DNA from: Amanita rubescens
Taxonomy: Eukaryota; Basidiomycota; Agaricomycetes; Agaricales; Amanitaceae
Reading direction: 5' to 3'
NCBI GenBank assembly: GCA_015039365.1
Contig: WION01000203.1
Span: forward strand, 35,897-99,896
DNA length: 64,000 bases
Shown: in pieces, positions 1-10,900 of the stretch
Layout: every line of letters starts with the position of its first letter
Numbering within the stretch: position 1 is the first letter of the stretch
Made by a program: the position numbers and the translations under genes
Notes under the pieces: model-generated
Database searches by the model: none
What the model saw: only the letters and a program-made list of their open reading frames with translations
What the model was told of the DNA's origin: nothing

Positions 1-1298
1 TGCCAGTGGTAAGTACGTTGATGCTGCACTAAGCGCCAAGGCGAGAAGATAAGATAAGATACTAGGATCTTATTCGGTTTAGCATGCTTCTCACACTGGT
101 GCCAGATCCGTGGAGCCGACTGTGGAGTCGATCAGCCTAGATAGAAACTTGAGACGGGTATGTTATTGTGCCGCAGAAAGCAAACGAGTATTAAACACTT
201 CTTCGGATACGGTGTCAGACTAGCATCGCCGCCTCTCATTAGAAGGAGTTAACCGCGTCACCTCGGGTCCCGATTCCTGTCATGATCATTTTCGATGTTC
301 ATTTTCGCACCATCGAGTCACTGTCAACCACTTCAGTACGTAAATGATACGTGCAACCATTAAAAGCTACTTAGTCGAATCGGCACTCAAGCCCATATGC
401 CACTCCAATGATTTTGTCAGTTTCTCACCAAGCCCGGAGGCGAACTTGGTGGCCCGAGTGAGTTCCTACTCACTTACGTGCATTCAAATCCCTAAAGTGG
501 CCTTTAACGTCATTCACGATGTCACCTTGCGTTGTTATCATGACGCGTACCTTGATCAGCGACGCCCATCTCGCTATCCGCTGGCTGCGGATCTATTAAT
601 GTCCTCGACGCTGGTGTTCCCCACAGCACTTGCGGCATATTTGTCTATGGTTGTACTGGCCTGAACAGCATCCAGCACATCCCAAGCTCTGGCAAGCAAC
701 TATTCAAGAGGTGACCTCTATGATATATGTTTGGGCATCGGTAACGTAACAAATAAAAATTACGTACGTTGATTCAACCTCTAAACAGTATATCACTGAC
801 ACACTCTATTGCCCCAGTAAGTCCACTTTCTTCTAGACGCGGGATTACGGTTCCAATGTGCCGTATGAAACCCAATTGCCGTGTCGAGAGAATAAGGTTC
901 GCGGGCGGGTAGGTAGGCTACTATGGACCAGTTGACAAGCGGAAATTCTTGCTGCTGGCGAAGGACGTGGAAAGCCGCTCAGACTCAGTATATGTTTTTA
1001 TGCTGATTGGGATTCGGCGTCTCGAACTGCAGAGAACTTCCTGCTGGTGTCACCTTTGCGGCTACTTGCTCGGTCAGGATAATGTTATCGAGAGCAGCAG
1101 CTCGAGATCATCAGCTATTGTAGCTTGGAATGTGATTCAAGAACCACATAACATCTTTTTGATGAAGTGTGTCTGCTGAACACCAGGAGAGTGGATGTAC
1201 GGGACCTCGTCATGGACGTTTTCATCTGTTTCTTTTCATCACTTCTAATTGGGGTAAGTTATAAATTTTCAGACTCCCAAGTTTATTCGCTTCGACAT
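1..1298. other. Intergenic, no convincing protein gene
   Basis: Apart from the decayed tRNA copy at 203-285 I see no supported gene. Open frames near 344-664 and 949-1179 have low-complexity, shadow-like translations with no recognisable motif, no introns and no paralogue in the window. Confidence 0.5.
203..285 (+). pseudogene. Decayed tRNA-Glu copy
   Basis: This stretch resembles the tRNA-Glu at 3111-3197. It keeps the 5' acceptor half TCGGATA, the GGTGT D-arm start and the anticodon-region string GCCGCCTCTCA. The T-arm is broken (GGGTCCCGATTCCTG instead of GGGGTTCGATTCCCC), which destroys the B box, and the 3' acceptor half TCATGA no longer pairs. It is probably a duplicated tRNA gene that decayed; chance similarity is less likely because homology covers all arms in order. 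Confidence 0.55.
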
Positions 1299-2814
1299 TC
1301 ATTCGTTGGTATCCATATCCCCATCCTCGTATGGTTCAAATAAAGTCGGGCCATTCTCGACATCCTCCCCTTCCGGTAATGCGATCTTGCCGTCGGTACT
1401 AGCGCCGTTTCCCTCCGTCGCCTTCGTCATCGTAACATACAACCCTGAACCCAGAATTAGACATGTCCCGAGAATCGACAAAGGACCTGGTACAGTCCCA
1501 AACACAAGTCGTTCTAAAATCACTCCAAAAATCATTTGGGTGTATACACCCATGGAGGCTCTGCCTGCCGCTTCAATTTGGTAGCCCATGGTCATGAGCG
1601 TTTGGGCGATAAATCCAAAGACGCCGATCAGGGAAAGCATGGCGAGAAATAGCTTCTGTCTTGGGATGATGATGGGAGTACGTGTTGCGATTAAGCTAGT
1701 CATGTCAGAAATAGAAGGGAATATAACTTCGACAATGAACTCACGCAACGGAAGACACAACGATGCTCCAAAAAGAAAAATAGACCATGTTATGGAGGGG
1801 ATGGGCACGCTTTCCTATTGCGCGGATTGAAATGACTGAGCAACGCAGTCAATTCATAGGACCACTTGAAGGATACGGATTTAGATTTACATGCACCGGC
1901 AGCCCCGATGACACCAATTAGAGAAACGCTATAGCCAGGGTGAGCCCAAAACTTGATAGATAATAACGGGAACACACACCAAACAGCAGCCATCCGCTGT
2001 TCTGCGGTCACACCATTTTCAATCACTGCCCCTAAGTCTTTCTCATTTGGATGATCATCGGAACCAAAGATGAACGGTGGTCGAGCTATCAGAACAACGC
2101 CGAGTAGACAAACCACTGGAACGACGTGAGCATCTTAAAACCAAAATAGATGATAGGTGCACGCAACTCCCTGCCAATGCTTCTCCATTTCTGAATCTCT
2201 CCTTGAGAAGGATTGAACCTCCAATTGCTGTGCATAACGGCGCAAGGAAAGTAAGGACAATGGTATCGGAGAGCGAAAGGAATTGCAGTGTGTAGTAGAT
2301 CCCGAAGAGACCAATAAATCTTAGAAAATAGTAAGCTATCATCAACGATTCGAATTCAGTGCATACCCAAAAAAACCACGGCTCATAAGTAACAACCGAA
2401 CCCCCGGTGGGCCGAGGATTGGATCGCTTATTCCTGAGCAATACCTTATCCTGGGTGAGTTCGCTTGTGTTAGCTAACTCGGGTCAGGACTCACATATAC
2501 GCAACCGAGAAAACATAAGTTACAATCTTCGTAGCACAATTTTATGTTTAGCCTGTTCCTCTATATATTTCAGACCTCACCATCCTGAGCAATATAATCT
2601 AAGGAACTCGGGTAAGGATCTGGTACGTAAAAGACCTGTGATAGAAAGATACCTCCAAAATAGAAACCTCAGACTCTCCGTCTGTCGTGAGAACCTTGAC
2701 TGATACATTCATGAATACAAAGAACACTTCGGACGCTACGACCAGGAGGAGACCGGCATTGTTCTTGACTAGGGCTCGTAGCATTCTGTGGCCTTGATTG
2801 TTGACAGCGCCCAA
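1299..2814 (-). CDS. DMT-superfamily (EamA) membrane transporter
   Basis: A multi-exon gene for a membrane protein of the drug/metabolite transporter superfamily, close to the SLC35G-like fungal EamA proteins. The N-terminal exon (2814 downward) has a first hydrophobic helix (LLLVVASEVFFVFMNV). Later exons carry LSLSDTIVLTFLAPL and LLGVVLIARPPF, which are typical of EamA repeat 1, then AIGKRAHPLHN and GFIAQTLMTMGYQIEAAGRA in repeat 2, and an acidic C-terminal tail. Introns near 2660-2600, 2180-2120, 1890-1835 and 1750-1660 (about 50-60 nt each) restore one frame throughout, so the gene looks intact. Family proteins export or exchange small metabolites across membranes; the substrate cannot be read from the sequence. 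The exact join of a very small second exon is uncertain. Confidence 0.8.
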
Positions 2815-3110
2815 GTTTTACAAAAACAGTGGTGGGGAGCAAAGAGGGGGAAGCGATTTAGATCGCCCTGTCCCTGCCGGCACAATGCAGAAAAATGAGG
2901 TTTATATAACATATTTAGCAGGTCGTAATTCGTGATCGGTTGAGTCGGATCAACTGCCGGTGTTCGGATAGAAATGATCAGTTGTACGGAGTTTTGATGC
3001 CAGCCTGCTCAATTTTGGACAGTCCAAACGTAAAACGTGAAGTTGACTCGAGAGTCGAGGGTAGATCGAGTCATTCATCAGATGGGGGGCTATACGAAGG
3101 ACTTACCATA

Positions 3111-3197
3111 TCGGATATGGTGTAAAGGCTAACATTGCCGCCTCTCACCGTGAGAGACTGAACGCGGCAGCTCGGGGTTCGATTCCCCGTATCCGAA
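3111..3197 (+). tRNA. tRNA-Glu (anticodon CUC) with 15-nt intron
   Basis: A full cloverleaf can be folded. Acceptor TCGGATA (3111-3117) pairs with TATCCGA (3190-3196), with discriminator A at 3197. The D-arm starts at 3120. Anticodon stem GCCGC (3137-3141) pairs with GCGGC (3164-3168). The loop is CTCTCA plus C, with anticodon CTC at 3144-3146, interrupted after position 37 by a 15-nt intron (3148-3162), the canonical place. The T-arm is CGGGG-TTCGATT-CCCCG (3173-3189). The A- and B-box sequences are intact and a T5 Pol III terminator follows at 3200-3204. The D-arm and loop resemble yeast tRNA-Glu. It decodes GAG codons. Confidence 0.9.
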
Positions 3198-3426
3198 TAT
3201 TTTTCAACTTTCTACCCTTCATGTCTTTCTTTCGAGCGTGAGGCCGTCGATAGGTCTCAAACAACTAGCTCTTCGAATTTTCCCTCTCGCAGTCCCGCTC
3301 TCCTTTCTTTGGATGTGTTCATCTGCTATCAAGCCCTTCCACTTTGACGGCATACGTGAGTCCTACATTCATTCAAAAGATCCATCCACCAACACTGTAT
3401 CGCAGATATCTCTATTTCTTTCGAAA

Positions 3427-4728
3427 ATGATCCTTTCTTCCTTCGTAACCGCCCTGCTGTCCTGTTTTACGACACCCTCGTTCTTGGGATACCCCTTTGA
3501 CAACCCCAACGTGCCGACAACTTCTTCACCCAGTCACCAGTTCCCAGTACAGACTCCGGTTCAAGATTTATCATCTCTCCTGGCAAACCACCTTTCGTTG
3601 ATCATCCAAAGCAACCTCACACTGGACACATATGCAGCAATCCAACCTACACCTTTACAAAGGGTCTCATGGCGCAACGTCGTGACCTCCCTGTTGAACG
3701 TAGCTACTGGCGGTGGGAGCTCTGCCTGTTTTTCCATCCAGGAGGCTATCCCCGACGCGTTGCAAGGAATCTACACCGTCATGGAGTTGGACAACGGCAA
3801 GCTCTGCGCGTTGGTCGAAGTTGGCACTGTCCGTCGTGGGGACAGCGAGGAGTACGGAAAAGGCTGGGGTATTTTCGTCGTACCCACCGGAAAATACGGA
3901 AATGGCGCACTAGGAACGATTCTACACCTGGCGGCTCCCCATCCGGTTTTTGATTTATACACGGCGGGCCAGGCTGCGCATGTTTTCGAACACACGGGAG
4001 CGAAGAGTTTGTATATCCCTGGACGATCTCGCCAAGCGTTTCTCGAGGAGACCGATTGTGTTGCGAACACGTCGAAAAGCCAGTACTGGAAAACAGATCC
4101 CACACATGATAAGGTTGGTTGTGTTTATGCTTTGCTCACGAACCGATGGTTGATCTGATCTGCTTGCAGGGAGAGATGCTGTTCGAAACCTATAGGGCAA
4201 TCCTGGATTGGCAAAACGACCCGAGTGGTAGGGGAGGCTGTCAGGATGCGGACACAGGGTCAGGGTCATGTGCATACGTTCAGTTCCACGGAAAGGGAAA
4301 ACGGACGTGTAGAAAGGAACAGATTTTCCTCTCAGCTGGGTTAGGTACGCATTTCTGCTGACAACAATGCCCAAGTTAACTACCTATCACATCTAGGACG
4401 CGATCCTGCTAGTGTATCGTGGTACACTGATCACGCTCATGATCATTTCCCTATTCATCGGTTATCCACCCACCTCAAGGAGCGCTTCCCCTTGTGGAAC
4501 GTGACTATGCCAACATCACCCCATTCGTCATGTAGCCTGACAGCGACAAAGGACGTTGTGGGGAGGCTGATAAATGGTGTACCTGAAGATCGGGTTTGTA
4601 CAGATTCTGCCACTACGGAAGGAGCCACCGGATCTTTTGTGCACATCGAACTAGATGTAGAGGCTAGGAAAAAGGAAGCTTGGGACACCTGGGTTGAGGT
4701 GTTTTTGGATGCGTTCAAAAAACATTGA
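3427..4728 (+). CDS. Secreted protein of unknown function, copy 1
   Basis: Three exons: 3427-4113, 4170-4344 and 4397-4728, all joining in frame. The start at 3427 is chosen because it gives an N-terminal hydrophobic signal peptide that aligns with the start of the downstream paralogue at 5247; the frame is open further upstream only from a GTG. Conserved blocks shared with the paralogue are APHPVFDLYTA, GAKSLYIPGRSRQAF, a GEM/FETY helix at the start of exon 2, a Cys-rich stretch ending in FLSAGLG, and a C-terminal domain with PTSPHSSCSL and NGVPEDRVC. The conserved His/Asp positions and paired cysteines suggest a secreted, disulfide-bonded enzyme, but I do not recognise the family. It forms a tandem duplicate pair with the next gene. 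Confidence 0.8.
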
Positions 4729-5246
4729 AATTGGGAATGCTCAATACCAATACACTAACGCCTTCCGGTTCTTCTCCTTCCTCTCGCCGAGGGGATTATT
4801 TGGCAACACGAGTAAAACCAAACAATATATCGAGGACAAATAACTGGCACTGCCACTTGGCGATGCTTCGAGAGTAAACTCAAGCGTTCCCAAAGGCTCG
4901 TAAGTTTCCTCAATGTTGAATAAAGGGAATTTAAAGATCAACCGTGTGCAGGCACCCTAGTCGTTGTTATAGGCTCAACATGACTCAGAGACTATCTTTT
5001 CTCCGGATCACCAAATTGAAAGTACGGCAGGCAGACCACGGGATACAAATTAAATTAAGGGCCCCTGAATTTCTGATGCTTTTAACGTATAATTGAAGGC
5101 TAGCTTCGGCGGTTCTTTACCTCATGTTCATTCGTTATTCGGTTCCACGTAAAGGCCGGAGACGAACAAGGAGGGTAGCGTCTTAACCCCGCTCGAGTTT
5201 TCTTCCCCATTTAAGCATACCCGTCGCGCACAGTGCTGTTATCGAA
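4729..5246. other. Intergenic between tandem paralogues
   Basis: 3' flank of copy 1 and promoter of copy 2. No gene or clear regulatory motif is visible. Confidence 0.5.
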
Positions 5247-6537
5247 ATGGTTCTTCCCTCTTTCGTGACGGTTCTACTGTCCTCTTTCACGACTCTTCCC
5301 TGGATTGGGGGAGCCCCCAATATACCGATACCACACCCAGCGGCGATTCGGACTCAGGACCTATCATCTCTCCTGGCAGACCACCTCTCGCTGATCATCC
5401 AAGGCAACCTCACTTCAGAGACATATACAGCCATCCAGCCAACTGATCAACAAAGGACCGCATGGCGAGACGTCGTAACCTCCCTATTAAACGCGGAGGA
5501 CTACGAACACCCTGATTGTTATACTATCCGGGAGAATATTCCGCACGAACTGCAAGGCATATATACCGTGACGGAAGTGGACAATGGGAAGTTTTGCGCC
5601 TTGGTGGAAGTTGACACCGTCCAACGTCGTGGGGATCATGGCGACGGTGAGGAATACGGAAAAGGCTGGGGGCTTTTCGTCGTTCCCATCCGGAAGAATC
5701 CGAATGGGGTAGGTGGGACGAGTGTGCACTTGTCGGCGCCTCATCCGGTTTATGACCTCTATACGGCGGCACAGGCTACGTATGTTTTCGAACAGACGGG
5801 AGCGAAGAGTTTGTATATCCCTGGACGGTCTCGGAAGGCGTTCCTCGAGCCTACGGATTGTGTTGTTGATCCGAAATCAAAGACGGAGTATTTGAAAACG
5901 GATGCTACACATGATAAGGTTCGTTGCGCTGATGGAGTCTTGTGTTTAAACCTGTTCATCTGTTTATTTAATAGGGAGAGATGATGTTTGAAACGTACGC
6001 TGCGATTGTGAATTGGCAAAATGATCCGAATGGTGGAGGAGGATGTATCGATACCGATGTTGACGGATCGTGCGCATACATTCAATTCAACGGAAAGGCA
6101 AAGACGACGTGTAAAGGGGAGCAAATTTTCCTCTCAGCTGGGTTAGGCACGTCTCTCCATTCCCAGTTAATGCTCAAAGCTAACCGTTTTTTTCACATCT
6201 AGGACGTGACCCGGCAAGCCAATTATGGTACGATGACTGTGACCATGATGATTTTCCTGTGCATCGGCTGGCTGCTGAGCTCCGGGAACAATTTGAATGG
6301 TGGAACGTGACTATTCCGACATCACCTCATTCGACGTGTAGTCTCACCGGTACGAAGGATATTATTGGAAGGTTGATCAACGGTGTACCCGAAGACCGGG
6401 TATGCACTGAGTTTGCTACTGTCGAGGGAGCTACCGGAGCTTTCGTACAAATCGAAGAGGATATTGAGGCTAGGAAGAAGGACGCTTGGCCCACCTGGGC
6501 TTCGGCATTTTTGGATGCGTTCACTTCTGAGATCTGA
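5247..6537 (+). CDS. Secreted protein of unknown function, copy 2
   Basis: Tandem paralogue of the gene at 3427. Exons are 5247-5918, 5975-6146 and 6203-6537. Intron 1 is at the homologous position (after the DK codons). Intron 2 is also at the homologous position but has a GC donor (GCACGT) where copy 1 has GTACGC; the only nearby GT donor would give a stop codon. The signal peptide starts MVLPSFVTVLLSSF. The same blocks as copy 1 are present (APHPVYDLYTA, GAKSLYIPGRSR, FLSAGLG, PTSPHSTCSL, NGVPEDRVC), so both copies look functional. The role is unknown; extracellular action is inferred from the signal peptide. Confidence 0.8.
6147..6202 (+). other. GC-AG intron
   Basis: The donor is G/GCACGT and the acceptor ATCTAG/GA. 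The join restores the frame seen in the paralogue's exon 3 (GRDPAS), whose homologous intron (4345-4396) starts with GT. Confidence 0.8.
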
Positions 6538-6824
6538 TGCTCGGGTTGAAATCCACTCAGCTGTATTAGATTTGGAATACTTGTTGTCAATAATGTATCA
6601 CTAAGTAATGGTAGGTAATGTGGTGCTAATGGCTGAAGTATCGCTATGTATGTGTGAATGATAATAATCCATGTGTTTATAGCTGTCTGCATCCAAGGTA
6701 AGCGCTGAGGATGTGGCGGCGTTCAGCAACGAGATGCGGTACCGGAATACCATAACCGTTGAGATATTCAGTAATCTGAACCCCCTGCAGAGCGTCAATG
6801 ATTGCAGTTGAAGTAAGAGCGGGA

Positions 6825-7045
6825 AGGTTATGCTATTTGTCAAGGGTCATCAATGTCTGTCACTGTGACCCGTGACTGGGTTGTTTTTCGGCGTGAAAAT
6901 GACAAGTTTGCTCGTTTCCACACATAAACGGCAACATTGATCAGCCACCGTTTTTCAACATTTAGTGTCAAATTTGAAAGTTGCCATTAAAGGTGCAAAA
7001 AGTATGCTCTTCAGGTAAATTGTACTAGTGCCATATGTACTCGTT
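6825..7045 (+). pseudogene. Relic of kinase-gene 3' end
   Basis: Patchy similarity to 38525-38735: the shared string CACTGTGACCCGTGACT, a GCTCGTTT(C)CACACA/ACG block, TTTTTCA(A/G)CATTTA(G/A)TGT, and a GTAGTGCC.TATG end. In the intact gene this covers the last codons, the stop and the 3' flank. No reading frame survives here. Confidence 0.5.
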
Positions 7046-7487
7046 AGTGATACAATATAATACTGTTCTAAGTCGTTTTTATGGTGTAATTGCGAAGACA
7101 ATGAGATGAAGCGCGACTACGACTCGCCGCGGAATGATAACAAGCTGTGAGAAAGATCAATAGAGTCATGTGCCATAGACAATAATCACAAACAATGGAC
7201 TTGGCAATTTTCGCTGTCACCCGAGTCAGCCCCAGTCTCGACTCTCGACTATCACCATTGCCGCCGTTGCAGGCGCGGGAAAGACTTTGGGTCACCCCGC
7301 GTCGCTCGCAGACAAGACTTTGGGTCCGTCTGTGGGCAGGGAAAGACTATGGGTTGCCCCTTGCACAGAATTGCGAGATTTTGTACGTGCCTGAAGACCA
7401 CGCCAAGTCCTCATTCTTTGGTTGCGCACTGACTCACCGATAATGTCTAGGTGCCGTAGTGATGTCCGCGCGAGGAGAAGCGAACTC

Positions 7488-7492
7488 AAGAG
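7488..7492. repeat. Target site duplication (left) of the Ty3/gypsy element
   Basis: AAGAG directly before the LTR; repeated at 16956-16960 directly after the 3' LTR. Confidence 0.9.
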
Positions 7493-7767
7493 TGTAACGG
7501 GTCGTTCGGAGGCTTATATATTCAAGATACCCTAGGACGGGAGCTAATCCTAGCTCCCTCATTATCCCCCGTATATAGTTTCCTTTTATAGTAGGTAGTC
7601 ACTTAGTATACCATATGCGCTAGTCACGTAGTCACGGTTCACTTTTACTTAACTTGTACTCACCACACGCGCACCCGCACGGTCTCAATAGACATTGATC
7701 CAGTGCAAGGCGCAAGGTGCGAACAGTCCCGGAACCATCCCCTGGTTCCGTCTTAGTAAACGTTACA
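7493..7767 (+). repeat. 5' LTR
   Basis: 275 bp, starts TGTAACGGG and ends ACGTTACA. No difference from the 3' LTR was seen. It holds the element's promoter by analogy with the family. Confidence 0.95.
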
Positions 7768-7903
7768 CTTTTTTGCACTTCCACAAGTGCGGAACAATAT
7801 TCGAACCAACAAACTTTCAAACACGAAAACTACCGAAATTAATACAAAAACCCTTCAAAAAACCTATATATAAACAAAAACCCAACATATTATAAACGAC
7901 GCA
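7768..7903 (+). other. Leader and presumed primer-binding region
   Basis: The bases after the 5' LTR do not begin with the usual TGG of a tRNA 3'-end primer site. They include a short inverted repeat (GCACTT-CCAC-AAGTGC, 7775-7790), and AGTGCAA within the LTR could pair with TTGCACT here. A non-standard priming mode is possible but not shown. Confidence 0.4.
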
Positions 7904-10900
7904 ATGGCGTCAGGGCCAGGCAAAAGAAAAACCAAGCAACAAGCCACCTCGAGCTCCCCCTCGGCATCAGCCGGGAGCTCGCCCCATATAATCCAACGTT
8001 CAGCGAGTATCGCGAACTTAGGTAATCCTAGTAACACTAGGGATACCAGTAAGGTTACGACGAGAACCGTAAGCACCGCCCACGCCGCTTCCCATGCCAA
8101 AGTTGCAGCACAATCACCCAAAGGGAAAGGACGAGTACCGGGGACAATTCCATTGTCCCCTCCAGTTCACAATACCACGGGACTATCTTCGTTAAGTCCC
8201 AGACAACCTGGTTTAGACGTTGAGTCCGGTAACACCTACAACATAATAAGTCTGAACTCGCCAGTACCCCAGGAGACAGCACAGCTATCTCCGCTAGACA
8301 TCCAGCCTCCCATGGCTATACGTACGGGAGGCCCTGAATCGATAAGTGATGAAAGGGAGGTAGCAGAGCTAGCTTCTCCCGCGAAAGAAGACGGATACGC
8401 CGGCTCGTTTAAAAGACGTGAAGATGCTCGACTTGAGTACATTCCACAAGTCCAAAGGCCTGTCGGACTCGGGTTCCCGCAAACCAGTCGTCGACTGGGG
8501 GAACCCTCACCTCACAATACTCAGTTTTACCCTTACCCACGACCGGGCGACGCAACTAACAGGAGGCTCGAAGAGACTCAAGCCTCCATATTAGAAGGAC
8601 AACGAGAAAGCAAAGAACAGCTCTCTCAAATTGCCCACAGAATAGAACAAAGCAACTCGTTGCTAGCAGACTTGATCTCCGAGTTCAGACGGGACAGGAG
8701 ATCAATATCATCGGGATCTTACAGAGGAAGATCCCCAAATCCAAGACGAGTTTCTCTGTCCCCGCTAAACGAAGCCACGGGACAAGATGATGAAAACGAG
8801 GAAGAAGCAATGATACTTCAACAGAACGCCGTCGTTCCTCCGCAGAACGAGGAGGTGAACGTAACGAATGACTTTCCCCACCTAATCAGGTCCGGGGAAA
8901 TGGATGCTCTTATTCAACTAAAGGTCTTGGAATACAAGAGGGACGCGAATAGCGGATCCCAGCTCAGGGTACATAGGAGAGGTAATCGAGAAACCTCTCC
9001 AGACTACGAAACCCGACTGTATAATTCAGCAAACAACTTCGTCTTGACGGAGCTACGATCAGGCGTAGACGTGAACATACTATTTGAAAGGTTATCCCCG
9101 CTACGGAGACAAGCTAGATTCGATAACCCACGTCCTAACACGAGAGCTACGGGTTCCAATGCCATACCCGTACGCTCTGAATGGAGAGTAAACGAACTCC
9201 CCGAGAGTACTCCAAGACGAGAACAAACGCCAGCTAACATCGGCCACGTAGCTCCCTCACCATCGGGAAACGGGAGCTCCAACGTATCTCGCCAAAGCTC
9301 GGTTGGTTCACCAACACAGAAAGGACCGCCGCTCAGTTACGTTGCTAGGAGATTGAGGCCTAGCATGTCCATAAGTCACATCGGAGGACTCCCTAACGCG
9401 GACCCTCCTGCGACAACAAACAAATCATCTGAACGAACAGATGGTATTGTCCGACAAGAAATACAGGACGCATATATGGCGAGCCAACACAGGTCGGATA
9501 AGATTAACGTAGGGAAGATGATGAAAATCCCTCTTCCCGAATATGCCGGAGGAGAATCCATAGATACATATCTACTGTTTCTCCGCGAGATCCTTCTATA
9601 TCTCGTGAATTACAATGCCATGGGACCAGATGACAATGCAACTAGAGTCGGCATCCTAGGATCTACGCTAAAAGATAGAGCATTGAAATGGTATCAACAT
9701 ACCATCCATCTCAACGCAGAGGGATTGTGGACGTTTGAGACGGCCATGATCGAACTCAAGAGATACTTTGTTAAGGAGGCCTCATCTCGCGACGCGGCCT
9801 CCAAATTCGACCGTTTAGAACAGGGCAGTAAAACGGTCATGGAATTACGCAAGGACTTAGAGAGGTTAAGCCAACTAATGGTTCAACCTCCAACTGAGTA
9901 CGACATGTCACGACGATTCGTCGACGCGCTCAATGAAGAAATAGCAGGGGCTGTCGTGAAGTACGGTATCAACCCCGAAAAGAGTCCTTTCGAGTTGATC
10001 TTCGAAAAAGCCAACGAAGTAGAACAGGGCTTGTTCTACGAAGATCGACAGATCCGACACAAACGAAAGTTAAAGCTACCGGACAGGAGCCCCGTAAAAA
10101 CGAGCTCCAAGCCTATAAAGAAAAAACCCGGTACTAGCTTTAGACTTAACACGTCCAAAGTTATACAGATGAAAACCAAGGATTATAAACCAACCGGAAG
10201 CACGTCTAAACAGATCGAGTGCTTCCATTGCAAACAAAAAGGACACTACAGTAACAGATGTCCGAAAAAGAACGGCCGCACCAAACAAGCAGCAAATGTC
10301 GAGACAATTGATGAAGAAAACGACGAAGCTGTTGCTAACGCCACTGAAGGGACACACTCCGACTCCCAGCACGAGGACGATGCCTTGGGAGACGAAGAGG
10401 AGGAAGAACAATCAGAAGAATCGTCCCACGAACAGTACGAGGACGATGAAGATCCCTCGTTAAATGATTGGGCGGCAGAAGCGTTCGTATCTGTTTTAGT
10501 CTCCACTCACACCGAGAGTAACGGAGACTATCTTAACCCAAAGAATTCACGAAGAATAAATGGGACCAAATTAACAGATTGGTCCCAAACGGAAGACACA
10601 ATCAATGCAAGCCAATCCGAGGAGGAGAGTGACATACTCTCCGAGACAAATTGCGAATCCGACATCGCAGACACAGCATGCATCATACGATGTGTTGACG
10701 ACGATGAAGACGACGTTGCCAAATGTATGAAAGCGTCTGGGATAAATGACGAGCCAGTCGCATACAGACAACGGGGAACGAAAGACCTCGGGCCGATCAA
10801 GGTTGAAGACGGCCCTAAAAGGGATTTCAAACGCCTCGGCGTCATCGAAGGCTTTATCCGTATTAACGGACATAAAGCCCATGTTTTATTGGACGGCGGA

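Larger units (their letters stand above)
6538..7492. other. Intergenic, holds a kinase 3'-end relic
   Basis: No gene is supported. Positions about 6825-7045 resemble the last codons and 3' flank of the kinase gene ending at 38569. Further right, around 7290-7350, a GACTTTGGGT-like motif is repeated. The retrotransposon target duplication AAGAG ends this stretch. Confidence 0.5.

Noticed and set aside
344..1179. Two open frames (344-664 and 949-1179)
   Set aside because: Short, no motif, no introns and no paralogue; composition resembles chance frames.
6141..6210. GT donor at GTCTCTCC in copy 2 of the secreted gene
   Set aside because: It would add four bases and create an immediate stop; only the GC donor fits.
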